Positions 12,101 to 27,366 of a DNA stretch of 64,000 nucleotides are shown here, one piece after another. Position 1 is the first letter of the stretch; each line of letters opens with the position of its first letter. A program made the position numbers and the translations under genes. The notes beneath the pieces were generated by a model. That model made no database searches. It saw nothing but the letters and a program-made list of their open reading frames with translations, and was not told the DNA's origin. The DNA lies in assembly GCA_964007475.1 (NCBI GenBank), contig OZ023273.1, positions 30,925,557-30,989,556 on the forward strand, read 5' to 3'. This stretch comes from Hybos culiciformis (taxonomy: Eukaryota > Arthropoda > Insecta > Diptera > Hybotidae).

Positions 12101-15100
12101 GTTGTCTTAACAAAATTGTCTAAGGATTAACATGAGTTACAGTCACGAAAAATCTACAAAACATTTGTTTACGTAAAGTGAATTCCATTAATAGAATTAA
12201 AGTTTAAATATTATTATAGGAATGAAACATGTCATATGCCAATTGTATAAAAATTTAAAATTTAAATTCTTTGGCATTATTTCAAAAATTATGAAGAATG
12301 ATATATCATAAACCATGGTGCTATTAAGTGTAATATATCTTTGGGAAAATATAAATGTGTGAAAAATATTCACATTGCACTCTATAGCTTCACACCTGGT
12401 CCCACTGGTAAAAATAACGAAAAAATATAAGAAAATTATGGAAAGTTATTAATTTTGTGCTTTAATGTAAAGCAATATTTTACCGGGAATTGAACAATTT
12501 TTTTTTTATTATTTTTAAGCTATAGAAATTTGGGTTATATGATATGATATATAATACATATCATAATAAGTGTAAAAAGATAATAAATATCTCTTGTCTT
12601 TAATAATGTACATATTTTGGAACAGAAATCCATCATATGCTAAAAATAAAAAGAAATATATATTGCTTAAAATATGTAAATTTTATGAGAGTAATGCATA
12701 TTTATGAACATGTAAGAAAGTATGTATATCCATGATTTTGATTAGCATAAATTTATACTTAGTTAATTTAAAAACTCATTATAATAGAAATTGTAGTACG
12801 AAAGTCAGCTCTAGGGTCAATAATGAATTTGCATTCTTAAAATACTTATATCATTACACAAGGTAAATATTCTCTTATTTATTATAATTGGTAAATTTTT
12901 CCATTTTAAGTCCAGTATATGAAGACAGACCCTATAAATTAAAAAAAAATATCATAGTCCAAATACAATTTAAACCTATTTACTAATTTTATTTTTGTGG
13001 TTCAGATCATATTCGGGTCTAGAATGAGTGAGTGGGACGGAATATGATAGATTATATCAAAATAATTAAAAAACTGTTACTAAACATCGTTCGCTTGGGT
13101 TAAAAATCTATTTATAATAAAAATGTCAAATCTGTATCATATTTTTTAATACAATAAGTTGGCATCTGGGCAATGAGTTTATCCCAAAAGAATCTGGAAT
13201 GTAATTGAAAATGTAATCAACAAAATTAAAAAAAATAAAAACAATTTTCTTACTCTAAAAAAACTGTACTTGACTTGGACTAGAATTTTTTCAAATATAA
13301 ATCCTTATACATACATGAAAAAATTTTGAATATGAGCATATTACAGTCAGGTGCATTGATGACATTTTGATGGTTGTTCAAAAAAAATTTTTTTTTTACA
13401 TTAAATTTTTATTTCATAATGTTGTCTATTTGGTATACCATTTCCTTCTTTTTTTTTTTTTTTTTGAAGATAGTTTTATTCTATGTGGCTAATTTAAGAA
13501 GTGCAATAATTATGTTGGATTACGTCGCAATCGTAGGTGTATAAATTTTTGTGGAAAAAAATATTTAAATTAAAGATTTTACTAAAATTTAATTTATGTG
13601 ATTCCCAAAAAGATATTAATATTAATTTTCAATGCTAAATAAGAAGTATAAGATTGTATAATTTTCTGTTTTTTTGCTCTAAATACCGCGCAAGTGACAA
13701 TAAAATATTATTTAAGGCATTTAAAAGTTTTAACATAAAACAAGTAAATATCCTACTGTGTTGTATACACCTTATAAATAAAAATCTAGGATCATCAAGA
13801 TCTTCAAACAATATTGGACATAAGTACCTTCAGACAAATAAAATTATGATGTTACATTTTCAATATAAAATTGGATATTATAAATGATAATAATATACAG
13901 AGACGGAATCTATATGTTATAGCACAAAAATTATCAATCTGAAATACTTTCAATCTTATCAACCTAACATCACAATCTAACCTAATAAACTAATTATATT
14001 TTAGATATCTTTAAATCTCAGTTTCCTACATAAATTTGAAAAATATAAAAGTAATATTTATGAATGTTTGAAGATGTCTACATAGAATTGACGTATTCAA
14101 AATACATCTTGAATAATGTAAATACTTCAATTATACCGCGACAATTGGCCAAACTACAGAAATTGGATACATATTTTATTTTTAATTCAATTTATCTGAT
14201 AGAAATTATTATTTCAGTTTATACTTAAGAAAATTGTTAATTTGAGAAAGAAACTTTTAAGATGAAAAACACTCAATTGTGAATTAAATTAAATTTCTTC
14301 TCTTTTTATAATAAGTATAGTATTATAATTGAGATTCAATTTTGTAAAAATATAAATATGATTTACCTTTAATTAAAAACTTGAATTTCGAATAGAGGAA
14401 AAAATTATTTGTGTGTAAATGACTTTTAACTTAATTTTCATTTAATATTGCGAGAAAGTCAAAGGTAATTTTTATGAGAGTCAAATAATATTATTAAATT
14501 AATTAATATTTTATTTTATGTACATTTTACAAATAAGAAAAAAGGTACCTACCTACTAACATTAAATTTTATATATTATACATATATGTACAATAATGAT
14601 AGAAAATGGGTAAACAATTTATAAATTACTAATTTTCAGAATTTCGTAAAACACTTTTATATTGTTTTATGTTTTACTTTAATTTTCTTTCATTTTTAGT
14701 TCATTTCTTCCTTGACTACACGTATTATATTTATTTAAAAGAATATTATTTTATACACATTGGATATATGTCTTTTGATAATAGTTATTATGTTACATGC
14801 AATTTAACATTTAATTTTATGAAGAAACCATAAAGATTATGGTCTTTGGTATATGACTTAACATATATAGATGTCTTTCAATGATCTTGTTTAGTAAATG
14901 AATTATGAAATTAATTCTTGTTTTTATTATCGATCAAACCCTTTCTCAACTTGAATACGTGCAAGATTATGCTGAGCATTCACAAAATAATTTAAGTTTT
15001 ATCTTTGGAAAAGTTTTAGGGTTATTAAACAAAGTTTCATAACTTCTTTTTTGTATGAAAAAATTAACAATTTTATAGGTTGCTGAACGTCGCTAGTTCT

Positions 15101-16649
15101 ATTGGAGAATTTTTTTTATGTTATATGTTAATTTATCCATCGTTTGTATTAGAAACGTATTAAAAGAGATAATAAGTGTCGTATTGGGTTCTACCATTTT
15201 TTTTCTTTCAACAGACTAATACATTTAACTGTATTACGTAATACGTATTTTCAATAACCCACTCACCAAAATTTTCATAGCGACATTTCATATTTATTAT
15301 CTCTTATATTAGACATCCAAAATTGAATTTCCAGAGTTTTGGTACCAAAAGATATGACCATAATGTTGGAAAAAATTAATATTCTAAGAATTTTCATTAG
15401 AAATTATTTAAGGATTTATTGTGAAAATTTCATTTTCTCAGAATTTTTTTTTTTTTCTAAAAATACCTAATTCTTATTTATTTATTTTGGTAAATAATGC
15501 TATAAGTAATATATGTAAAAAATATTTAGGTATCTAGAAATTTTTTCTTCTACACAAAAAATCTAACAAATTTTATCGACGCATAGATCGAGTTAATATA
15601 GTGAAGGTTACATTTAATATGACTTTCTTTAAATTAACTTTAAATAGATTCCCTGTTGTGCAATAATTTTTTTGTCTTAAAGAAATCATTAGCTATGTAG
15701 TCTTCTTGAAGTTTTTAATATATATTTTTCAACCTTCTGAATACTTCGAATATTCTTTATGAAATAATGTATAAAGAAAAGGGACTTTTATTTTGATTTA
15801 ATCAAACTCCTAAACTCCCAAACGAATCTTATATCTACATCAGACGTTTAGGAGACAAAAATATTTTACGGAAGGAAAATTTCTCAACATGATAATTGAA
15901 ATGTAACCGATACAGCAAATTTAAAGTTTTTTTTTTCAAAATATTTAACAGGTACATACTAGGAAAATTCATCGGACTAACATAATTTATTTTTGTATTT
16001 TAATTGAAGGATAGGTTCTGTTTCAATAATTTTTGAGAAAAAAAAAGTGTCTGAGAACTTCTTGATAGTTCTAGAAAATTTTTTTATGAGATAGAAAAGG
16101 TGGTAAAACTCTTGTATCTATTATTCAACATTAAGATTAAAATTTTCATTAAAAGTAAGTTTCGATAGTTTGTACGGATACTATCTCCGGATATAGTAAA
16201 AAAAATTGTTTTTTCTGATTACCTGCATTTTTATTCATTTAAAAATTTTACAAAGGTGATGAATTTTTCATAAAAAACTAATCGCAATCTGTTAAATGTA
16301 TATTTCAATTTACAAAAAAAATTGTAAACAACATAAGCGATTAAACCAGAGGTGATAAATGGAACTAGGGATATTTTTTTTTTGGAACGAAAAATGTATG
16401 CTAAATAACCATCCTGTTCATATATCCGTGGTATGTACTGGAAATAATTTGCCATCAACATTTCTTGTACTTAATTAAAATATTATTAATTTTTTAAGAA
16501 TGCTTTCTATATAGTAGGTTTAATTACTATCATCATATTTGCATATTACGTTATTTTTTTTCTGCATAATGTACTTTTTACATAAAAATGAACAAATTGT
16601 GGTAAAATGCAGATAAAATTAAAAAAAAAAAAATTTTTATAAAACATAC
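9177..16649 (-). other. Nrx-1: Neurexin intron (7473 bp)
   Basis: AT-rich GT-AG intron without a recognisable gene. Contains an 18-bp perfect palindrome at 11352-11369 within imperfect direct repeats around 11300-11395, and a short inverted repeat (ATCATATTC/GAATATGAT) near 13006-13050. Confidence 0.8.
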
Positions 16650-16794
16650 CTTTTTCACAATAAGAGCCCTCATATTCTAAATTTCTGCATTCACATAATG
16701 GTCCTGAATCTGTTGATATACAGATACCACCATTTTGGCATGGATCATGTCGTTCGCAAGCATCTGTCATATTGCCACTACCACCACGTAATCC
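16650..16794 (-). CDS. Nrx-1: Neurexin-1 exon: EGF-like domain A
   Basis: 145 nt, 48 codons plus the first base of a split Gly/Asp-type codon. The peptide starts GLRGGSGNMTDACERHDPCQ and continues with NGGICIS and CECRNLEYEGSYCEK. It carries six cysteines (exon residues 13, 19, 25, 34, 36, 46) in EGF spacing, with the typical CxNGGxC and CxC features. NMT at residues 8-10 is a possible N-glycosylation site. The acceptor is ttttgcag and the donor is G|gtatgt. The entering intron is phase 0 and the leaving intron phase 1, so the split codon reads GAT (Asp) and gives the junction [11 protein letters not shown] with the next exon. This is the first of the EGF modules expected in a long (alpha-type) neurexin. 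Confidence 0.96.
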
Positions 16795-19700
16795 CTGCAA
16801 AATAAAAAATATTATAAAGGATAAAATGAAAAGATAATAAAATTATTTTTTGTTATGTTGGGGTGATTAAATTAATTTTCCATAATATATGATTTACATG
16901 AACTCGAACATAATGAAGTTTTTCTTATAACTACATTTTAAATTATAAATCGAATATAAATTCAATTATGCCCAACATTAAGAAATATATTTTGAATGGT
17001 ATAATTAAAATATAATTTTATGCATAATCTATTTAAATAACATTTTTGGTTTGAAAATCGTGTTAAATTTTGTAATAACAATATTATATTTATTAATTTT
17101 AATGAATCACTCTAATTTCTTTTTTGTTCTGGGGACAGATTAAAAATAATGATAACTAAGTCACATTATAAGTTTATATTGTAAAAGGACATGTAAACTC
17201 TATTGTGAAATTTTATGTAGTTAAAGGACTTGAGAATTTAAGATATTTTATTCGTTATAAAAACCCATGTAATAAAATTGCAGGAACATAAGAAAAAATA
17301 ATTTAACTTAAAAAAAAAATTTTGTGAATTGTGTTTTCGGGCTTATTTAATATTCATCATGTACACAATATATATTTTTATTTTTAACCATCATAGTATG
17401 TTTATGTTGAATCTGGATAAAAAATTTTAATGTTTATTATTATTTTAACACTATTAAAAATATAAATTTATATGTTAAAATTTTATGAGTATTATATTAT
17501 TTGTTTGATCATAATACATATTTGCCAAATAACATCAATAATAAAAATACAATTTTACTATCAGCTCTGCTCTAGATCAATGTAACAATAAATTTTTTTA
17601 GCATGAAAAGTTTAACTTATTTTGTAATATCAATATCATTAATGAGTAAGAGTAATATGCGATTGATATATTTGCTTCATGTAATGATGAGGTTTAATAA
17701 CGAAAAAATAATTTAACGAAAACTTAAGATAATTTACTTTCAAAAAATCCAAAATTAAAAATGAACAATTATTGCGCGAAGTTGAGTTTTTCGACATTTA
17801 ATAAAGTTTGAGTTTTTCAATATTTAATAAATAAAATTTTCTGCAGTATTTTATTACACATACTGCATTCTAACGTTCACGTCCATGGGTATATGTTCTC
17901 CATATTACAATAATAAATTTCTAAGAAGTTGAAACTTTAGAGTTGCAATTTAAAATATTCAAATACTTATGGGAAGAAAAAAAGCAATTGAATCAAACGA
18001 TTTTTTTGTATAATAATTCATTATTACATCAAAACATATTCGATTTATTCCTATATGAACTATAGAACAAGCATTTCTAAGCTATATCTATTGAAAATTT
18101 ATTTATATACCCAACTACATAATAATTTAGATTTATTTGATATTAAGTTTAGACAGTTTATATTACATATTGATATTAAATTCTTATACAAATGTTAAAA
18201 TATAATTTAATACCATAATTGATTTATGCTAATCGCAAATCTTACTTTAAAAAAATGTATATGTATAATATTATAAAACTTAACGATTAATTTGATCATA
18301 TTATTATGTATTTTATAGATATACTATTTTATTTTATCGTTATTTACATAATAATACACAATTTGTGAGAGGCATAAATTTATTAAAATTGATATAAAAT
18401 TAATAGATATATTATTTATACACTATAACAATGTACCGAGATATCCTTGTTATTTTATTTATGTATAAAATATAATTTGAACAAATTTGTGAAATCGTTC
18501 TTTAAGCTCACTACTTTTTTACTATTGTGCCGCTTTCCAAATAGAATTCAATTGACTAACTATTAAAAGTATAAAATTTAAATATTTGAAAATTTAGACT
18601 TACGAAGAGTCAATTCTTAATTTCTATAAGTCATTAAGTTGTTCATAAGCTGTAGATAAAATAATATGTTAAATTTCCACAACAAAGTCTTAGTTTTTAA
18701 ATAGCTCATGTGACTATTTTTCAATTAAATATCTATGTCATAACTTAAATATATATATGGTAGTTATATACAATATTAATAATAAAATGTCTTTTTTAAA
18801 AAGAACACCAAAATCAATTTAAAATTGTTAATTTTCCATTTTATAATCGAAAGCATTTTACATAAGAATTTTTAATTAAAATAATGAGAAAATCATTAAT
18901 TGAAAATTTGTATGGTATAATATAATATAAAATAGTATACATAAAATAAAATAGTAAAATAGTATACATCTTATATTTTAAATTATACAGTTTTCATAGT
19001 TCCCCCTTTAGATATAAAATTAAAAATGTTGTTAAACTCGTTATAATGAAAGAATTTTAGTAGAATTTTATTAGAATTTTACTAGCAAGTGGTGGTATAC
19101 ATTATTGTCGTAAGTACCAAAATAAACATTCAAAGATTTGAAAACATTTATACTAATGCTGATTACGAATTTTAAAATATTAAAATACTTATTGAAAATT
19201 GAAACGAGATTTATATATCGATATGTTTATATTTATTATTTATTATCCTATAGTAATCAAGTGACTATTTTTATTCAGTTATGGTTCCTTAATATAGGGA
19301 TTAATTTTATTTAAAAGCAATTATGCTTATAACATAGCGAAGTCTACATATCAGAAATTTATTTGTTTTTTTTTATTGATAAATTGTAAAATAAGTCATA
19401 ATCTTTTTTACATTATCTGTTGTCCTTATAGTTAGATATTCTGATCAAAGCCTGCATTTTGCTTTGATGTTGTTTAAATGGGAAAATTTATTATGGTTCG
19501 TATATGATAAAATTTTAAATGTCTCATATTCGCACTTTGCGATAATTATGGCTAACATTAATGATTTTTAAATTTCAACTTGTGATAATGATAACGCATT
19601 CTGTGTTGCGGTTGTGGTATCATATTGGTATTTCTTGTTTGGAATAAACTTGTTATTGAAATATTATTAAAATAAAATTAAAATTCATTATTACTAAATT

Positions 19701-22700
19701 GACATGAGCTTAAATATATCGAAATCTTAACAATTGGTATTTTGTTTTATTAGTTATGTTGTATATTATGTTTTTCCTTCTGTTTTTCGTCTGACATAAA
19801 TATTTAATTTTTTGGTAATTAATAATAATGCCAAAAGACAAAAAAAAAATGTTTTGGCCCAAAATCCTTTGTTGTCTAGCTTAAAATCATATTCGTGTTG
19901 TTTCTTTTTTTAATTATAATTTCATATTTTATTTGGTGCCGTTTTTTTATTTCATCTAATTTTTATTTTTTTCATCTAATTTTTTTTTTAACTTAAAATA
20001 ATTACATTCTATGTTTCATTTTACGCTATTAAGCCCTTAAGGATGAAAAGGATGTCAGTCTAGAAGCTTTTTATTTTTGTTTTAAAAATTAGTAGGGAAA
20101 TAGGGAAATACAAAAAAAAAAAAATAATTCCTCATCATAATTATCATTGCCAAAGAAAACTTTAAATGTGATTTTTCTAACATTTAGAATATCGTTCTCA
20201 AAGAAGGGTTTTTTTTGTTGGAAATGTTATGTGTAACAAAAGCCCAGTGTCCCTAAAATATAATATTTGTTTAACAATTTCATATTTGGATAAATAGTAT
20301 TACACTAAATGGAATTAATTAATTAAAATTATACATTTTTGGTTAAATGTTTTAAGGACAATATTTCTAGAGAATTTAATTTATTTCATAAAATTCTAAA
20401 AGTTAAAGCAACGCACATAAGATGATTTGAAAGATTTAGGGCACCAAAATACTTTAATTATATTTAAATGGTTCTAAAATAGATTTTAAATAAAAAAAAA
20501 TCTTGATTTTTGCAACATCTGATTCTAAGATTTTGTCGAATTCATAAAACTTACTATATACAAGAAATAAAAATCTTTATTTTAAAAATTTTAAATCAAA
20601 AAAATTTGGAAGCCTCTTCTAAAAAATGCGTTATAATAGTTAAAAAGTTTTATAATATCCTGAAAATGTGTCAAAAACTAATAAAAACACGAAAGAACTA
20701 AATCTTATTTAAATTATATTTAGAATCCATAATTGTCACTTCGATAAAAAAAATCCACATAAAGTAAATTTATTATGAAAATGATAATAAAAATATGTAC
20801 TATGTTAAAATATATATAATTTACAAATATTTTATTATATATAAAACTATAAATTTATTTAAATTCGAAAGTGCATTTCCATTAAAATCATTTAAAATAA
20901 ATTCTAAATTCAAAATGCCAAAGAAAAAAAAATAAAAAACGATGACAAAACATAAAAGTTATGTAAAATTTTATTTTTGCTTCAAATTTTCTCATAAATT
21001 ATTCAAAGTTTCTTTTTCGTACTTTTTTTTTTTTTTTTTACTCTAGTTTAATAATTTCCCAATTATTATTTTTTGAGAATATTTTTTTGCGATAGTTTTT
21101 TATTTTTTGTTAAATAGCAAAAAAATTCTTCTTGCTTTTGGCGAGATTGTTATAGTTATGATGATGAAAGGAAAGGAAAGTATTGTAATTTCAGAATTTT
21201 GCAAGCTGAAGTATTTCAAAAGAAAAAAATTAAGAAATAAATACATTCATGTTGCATTCGATTAAATTTTGCATTCTGGAAAAAATGATGGTCACTGTTT
21301 TTAAAGCACTTTATTGGCACCGGCACGATAAATTATGACGAAGTTAACTGAACGCGCCATCGTATTAACTTATTAGTGTCTAACGATTATCTATTGTTTT
21401 TTTAGTTATTAGTTTCATTCTAATGTTTTAATTTTAATCGAATATAATTTTTTTTATTACTTACATATTTTTTAGATAAAATACGAAATTCTTACTTCTT
21501 ATTAAATTATTGCAATCATAAAAACATATTATATAGAAGAGCCATATTTAGTAAAATGTACTTAAATGCTCTTCAATAAATTATTAACTATATCTGAGCT
21601 ACACAAAATACATAATTTAATCCAAATTTTATTTCAACTGATAAATTCTTATAAAAAGAAAAAAAAAATTTAAATTTTCAATTATTGAAAGAAATTATAG
21701 TTTGAAATTTGTGAATTCAACTTTTGTTCTGTATTCATTTACATTTTTCCGACTAAAAATTAAATAAAAATCAAAATTAAAATGGCTCAAAGGACTTTTG
21801 AAATTTTTATTTTTATTCGATATTTTCTTATTAAATCTGTTTTCTTTTAATTTGGAATTAAAAGGAAATATTTTTTTCTTTTTTTATTATTCGAAATTAA
21901 AATGAAATATTTTTATCGTTTTTTTTTCTATTCATCTTTGTTTTAAAGTTAGATGTAATAAGATTATTTTGCACATCAATCAACTCAGAGTATCTTTGAG
22001 TTGAGGAATGATATTAAACATTTTTTTTTTTTTTTTCGTAGTAGATTTTTTAAAATGTTATCTAATAATGTTTTATAAATTTTTTTTCCTAATAATTGTA
22101 TGTAATTGCAAACAAGTTTTTCTCTCAGTAAATAATAATGATATATGGATATACTTATAGTTTTGTAAAACATTTCTTATAAAGTATATACATTTATTAC
22201 AACAAAAATTCAACTTGAATTTTGTTTCAAGGATAAATTAACTTTGAAAGTTTAAAATAATAATCTCGATAAGTTTTATATCTCGAAAGAATTATTTATT
22301 GATTTTTTTTTTATTTATGTTTTGTATGGATTTTTCCGATCACCTTGCCAGATATTCTAGTTCAGTATATACATATTGAACAATGTGCAAGCTTTAAAAG
22401 TAATTGACCTCAAAATGCTTAATATTTTTTCAGGATATTTTTTTAATAATTCTGTTGGGCTTAAAATAAACTTGAAAATGTACAACTTATGTGCAATTTT
22501 GTATACGTAAATAATTGTAAACTAATACATTGGAAAAATTTTATATTGTATGTGATGTTGGACAAAATTGTTACGATTGGGAAAAAACCATTATGGAGAA
22601 TGATGTTCATTAAGCCAATTAAAAGAATGAACTTGGCTCAAAATTCCACAAACAAAGTCAAACAGGTTTTTGTAACAAAAAATCAAAATAAAACTGGGTT

Positions 22701-24271
22701 TTATTTTAACTTTAAATTACTTCAAATTTGAATCGAAATCTTAAGGGCAGTTCTCAAACATAACAGAATTTGTTATTATTTGTTTTAGCACATTCCTGTG
22801 TTTTGAACCATTTAATAACAGTTTATAAAATTTCACACAAATTGCGCACATTTAAACCTTTAATGTATATTTTCTGAAATCATTATTTTAAACATACATG
22901 TACAAAGGACATACATTATTATTATTATAAAACAAATTCTGAAATATAAGGACAACTTTCTGTAATTTTCATTTTTTTTTTTTTTTTAATTAATAATGAC
23001 TGTCCTCTGTCAACGCAATGCCATAATTTTTTTTTATTATTAATTTTTTAATTAAATTTTGTTATGTGGTTAATTTAAAAATATCAACAAGAATATTTAA
23101 AAATTGAAAAAAAAAAAAAAAATGTTAATTTAAACTTTGGTTGGAAGTTTAACCTTGCATGTAAAAACCTACATATATGTATATAGAAATACAAAAGGTA
23201 AAAATTCCATGTTTTTTTTATATATTGGCCTTCCTCCCCGCATACAGGTATATATTACAATAATTCTTAGTAAATCTTATATGAAAATTTAGTCTTGTGC
23301 ACCATATGGTGACACATAATTTTTAACCTCTGTTCGCTTTCTTCGCATAATCAGAGCAAAAATTATTAGGGTTAAAATCAACTCTTTGACTTTGATTAAT
23401 TTTTATTCATAACATTTTTTTTTTATTTTGCATAACGAGATATAAATTTATGCAAAGTCACATGCTGGTTTTCATTAAATTTTTATGTTACATTATTTAT
23501 TTTTGTTATTTTTTTATGTTGATCTTGGCACGTGTACTTTTGGCTTTTTAACCCGAAAAGTATTTTTTTTTTTTTAATTTAATAATAAAAAAAATAAATA
23601 AATCTAATGGGAAATTTCATGATAAAATAATGACATTTTTTTCATATTTATTTATTTTGTTTAAATTTTTTTTTGGTGTCTGTATATAATGTCCTTTGGG
23701 AATGTAGGTTTCATTGTTGTTAAAAAATGAAGTGATTGAAAGAATTTTGGTTTTTATTTTTCTTAAAATAAATTTCTTCAATATCGTTGTGTTTCTGTGA
23801 GAGTTAACCAACTCATAACATTCGAAGAAAAACTAATTTACATACAAGTTTTGTAGTATTTCCATATTTAAATTAAATGAAAGCCAGTTTATTGGAAGTT
23901 CTTTAACGCAGTATAACTACAATTTATCTATAGATTTAAATAACTCAACTTGAACCAAAAATTGAGTTAGTATGTGTTTTAACAGAAAACGGAAGATATT
24001 AAATAGTAAAAGTGTTAAACTGGGAGGCTTAGTGGCAAAAACGACTGCCCGCACTATATAGCAATACTGAATTATTATTATCAACGACCACTGACACAAA
24101 TAAATTAATGGATAAAATTTTCAAGTATTTAGGTTAGTTATATTTACTTAATTATTAAATTATTTAAAAGAAAGATAAATAAAATGATTTTTTTTGTGAT
24201 TTTGAGATTCAGTAAAATGAAAATAATTTTTTAAATATATATATATATATAAATCAGTGTACAATCAAAAC

Positions 24272-24293
24272 TTTATTTATTTATTTATTTATT
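24272..24293. repeat. (TTTA)n microsatellite
   Basis: About five tandem TTTA units followed by poly-T. Confidence 0.85.
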
Positions 24294-25382
24294 TTTTATA
24301 TTCAGAAATGCGATAGAAAACTTCTTGAAAACATATTATTTGAAATCTTATTTGGAATAAAATTGCTAAATAATAAAAATTAATTGAAAAAGTTTAAAAC
24401 TTGAAAACAAAAAAAAAAAAAAATTCTTTTTTTTAAATATAAAAAGTAGCTGCAAAACAAAAACCAATTATCTGTTCAATTATTTCAATTTTTTTTTTAT
24501 CGTTTGCCTTTTTTCTTCTGATTGGTTGGTTTAAAATTGTTAAACTTTTTTCATCAATAATAAATAATAAAAAAAAATAAAATTATTATCAAGGTAAAAT
24601 TGTGGTTTTTTATTATGTTAGTATCATTTTTTTTTTGTTTTTATGAATTGAATTTATCCTTGAAATCATTTTATTATTATTATTTTTCGTTTTTAATTCA
24701 TAATAGTTTGATTACGAGAAATTGATTTTCAATATTTTCAATTTTAAACAAAATAATATTATTTTTTACATGATGTGTTTTTGCATAGTACTTGAGAAGA
24801 AAATTCTTGATGCATTTTGTGGGAAATTAGCGTTAACTACATGGTATTTCATTGAATGTACTAAAAAATAAACCTAAAATGAATCTAAAATAATATTTAG
24901 TATTTTGATTAGAAAGTATTTTTAATTCTAGCAATCTTTATTTACCATATACTGTTCTACACTGGTTTTACAACAAAATTAGCAAAAATTAGAAAAAAAA
25001 GACAAATTTTTGATAAATTTACGTAGTGGCCCCGAAATATTATTGGGCTTCGTTGAAACTCTCTCCTGTCCTGAATATACAGCATATAAGTTAAATAAAT
25101 AATGCACTTAAAATATTTGTTCCTATATTAAGATTATACATAGAAACCTCTTTGAAATGTATTCTTTTAAATATACTTTGATTGAAAAAAAAAATCATAT
25201 TCTTATTTTCTATTATTTTTTTCATAAATTAATTTATTTTAAAGTAAAAATTACATTGACATCAAGGTTTACTGATCAAGGTGAATATTACATTGCCTGA
25301 GTGGTTATAAATTATTATTAGTATAAAGATATTACGGTTGTACATATTATATAGGTTTGATAAAATAATAATTGTTTACGGC

Positions 25383-25403
25383 AACAAAACGTGACGTTTT
25401 GTT
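25383..25403. repeat. 21-bp perfect palindrome with TGACGT core
   Basis: Arms AACAAAACGT and ACGTTTTGTT separated by one G. The centre contains TGACGT, the half-site of CREB/ATF factors. It may be chance in a repetitive genome, though the CG content is unusual here. Confidence 0.6.
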
Positions 25404-25870
25404 CAATTCAAAACGAAAATTTTTTTTAGCTAACAAAGAATTTTGCAACCAAGTTTTCTTGGTTCTATTTTTTTAACTGTTTTTTTTTTTTAAATATAAC
25501 TTTGTTTTAATGATTGAAATTGAAGTAATATTGTCGTTATCAAGGTAGAAAGTGATTATCTGAGAAGGTGTGTGGAATCGTTTTCTTTTTTTGTAAAAAG
25601 AAAGACAAGATAATATTCAATTCAGGTTCAAAGATCTTAATATACTGCTTTTTGTCTTCTTTTTCAAAATAATGCCTATCACTTAATATTTAATTCACCA
25701 TTTTTAAACTCGAAAGAGTTTCCGTCAAAAATACCAAAGACCCACAAAATTTAAATAAGGAATAGAAATTATATGAAATCGTACACCAACTGCGAATAAA
25801 TGTATCCAAATTAAACTTCAAATTAATAAAATTAAATTTTCTAAAGATATTTTTGATTTTCAACATTATA

Positions 25871-25872
25871 TG

Positions 25873-25903
<31 letters not shown>

Positions 25904-25938
25904 TATATTAATATATACATATATATATATATATATAA
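25871..25938. repeat. (AT)n microsatellite cluster
   Basis: Long interrupted run of AT/TA dinucleotides, with ATGTAT and TTAATATATAC interruptions. Confidence 0.9.
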
Positions 25939-27366
25939 ACAGATATCACAGTGATTGTCAAAAATTTCTTTTTAAATGTCATTTAAAAACAAAAAATCCT
26001 ATTGGTAAATTTAAAATTAATTTTTTATTTTTATCTCCACAAATTTGAAAATAATCAAATGATAAATATTTTTTTTTGGTCTCAAGGACATAGTATTGGA
26101 ATTATATTGAGAAAATGAAAAAAAAATACATATTATTGTTACATGTGTAACTATTTATATATACATAATATTATTTTTATGTTTCCGATGTAAATTGTTA
26201 TTTGGAGCAAAATGATATTACAATTTTTATTTTTTGCCACAATACAGAAGATGTAAAAATAAGTGAACAAACATAATATTTTTTTTTCAAGTAGAATCAT
26301 TCTAAAAGAGGAAATTAATTTTTTTTTTATTTCAAATAATATATAAATGTGTATATATATTATTTTACGTATTTATGTTTATATAATTATTATTATTGTT
26401 TGTTTTTTCATTTCATATTCTTTTTGGATTAAAATTTCATTTAAAATAAAAAAAAGATACAATATTGTTGACTTTTCAATTAAATTTGATTGATACACGA
26501 GAGAAATTTAAAAGTGCCTTAAAATTATTCTGATTTTAATTAGAAATCTTTTAATCTTTACACATTATGTAATTTTTTCCATAAGTTTTTTGTGGTTTTG
26601 TGCATGCATAATTTTTGGCTTCATTGTGTTAACGATTTTTGACAGGTTATAGGTGGTAGGTTCTATACTTATAAAAGTTAACTTTCTGTATAACTTTTTG
26701 TAGTGTTGTGATATTTTATTTTGAAAGGAAATTAATGAATATTTGTTTTTTAATCGAATTAAATTTTCAAAGCCTATGTAAACGTAAATGAAAAGTAAAG
26801 TTAATTTCGCTGACAAAATATCTCTATTATGATTTTTAGCACTTTTATTAACAATTTATTCTTTTATAGTTTTCCCATTAGGTGAATATTTGAAAATGAA
26901 CTAAATTTTTTATATAAAAATATATTCCGAATAATAAATATTACACTACTCCTTCATATACTCCCCTTTGTCAGGGTTAGGGTACAAAAAAAATACTCCT
27001 TATATTTGGTTGTAAGGCAAGTGCGGCATGTTTTTCTTTTTTGTGCGGTCTGTGGTTGAAACAAAAAAAAATATTTCTTTTCACTTTTTGACATAATTTG
27101 TGATTTATATAATTGAAAGAAAGATGAAAATCCATCCGTTCTCGTAGATCTAAAAATTAAAAACATTTCAACTTTTATTTCCAGTTCAGTTTAAGGTATT
27201 GAACCGCATCAGTAACGATGAGTATACTCCAAGGTAAAGAAATATTTTATTTTGCAGACATCATTTTTCTTTTCTTCACCTTTTCCGTCAATTCGTTCTA
27301 TGGTCGTTAGTGCAAAGTATTATGCAAATATAATATTATAGATATAATAATAATAAATTAACTTAC

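Larger units (their letters stand above)
16795..27366 (-). other. Nrx-1: Neurexin intron (10572 bp)
   Basis: AT-rich GT-AG intron. Contains (TTTA)n near 24272-24293, a long (AT)n tract near 25875-25937 and a 21-bp palindrome at 25383-25403. Short optional exons cannot be excluded by eye in so large an intron next to a vertebrate splice-site-1 position, but none stood out. Confidence 0.75.

Noticed and set aside
22489..22731. 80-codon plus-strand open frame in the 10.6 kb intron
   Set aside because: Low-complexity, no signal, no splice context and no recognisable motif.
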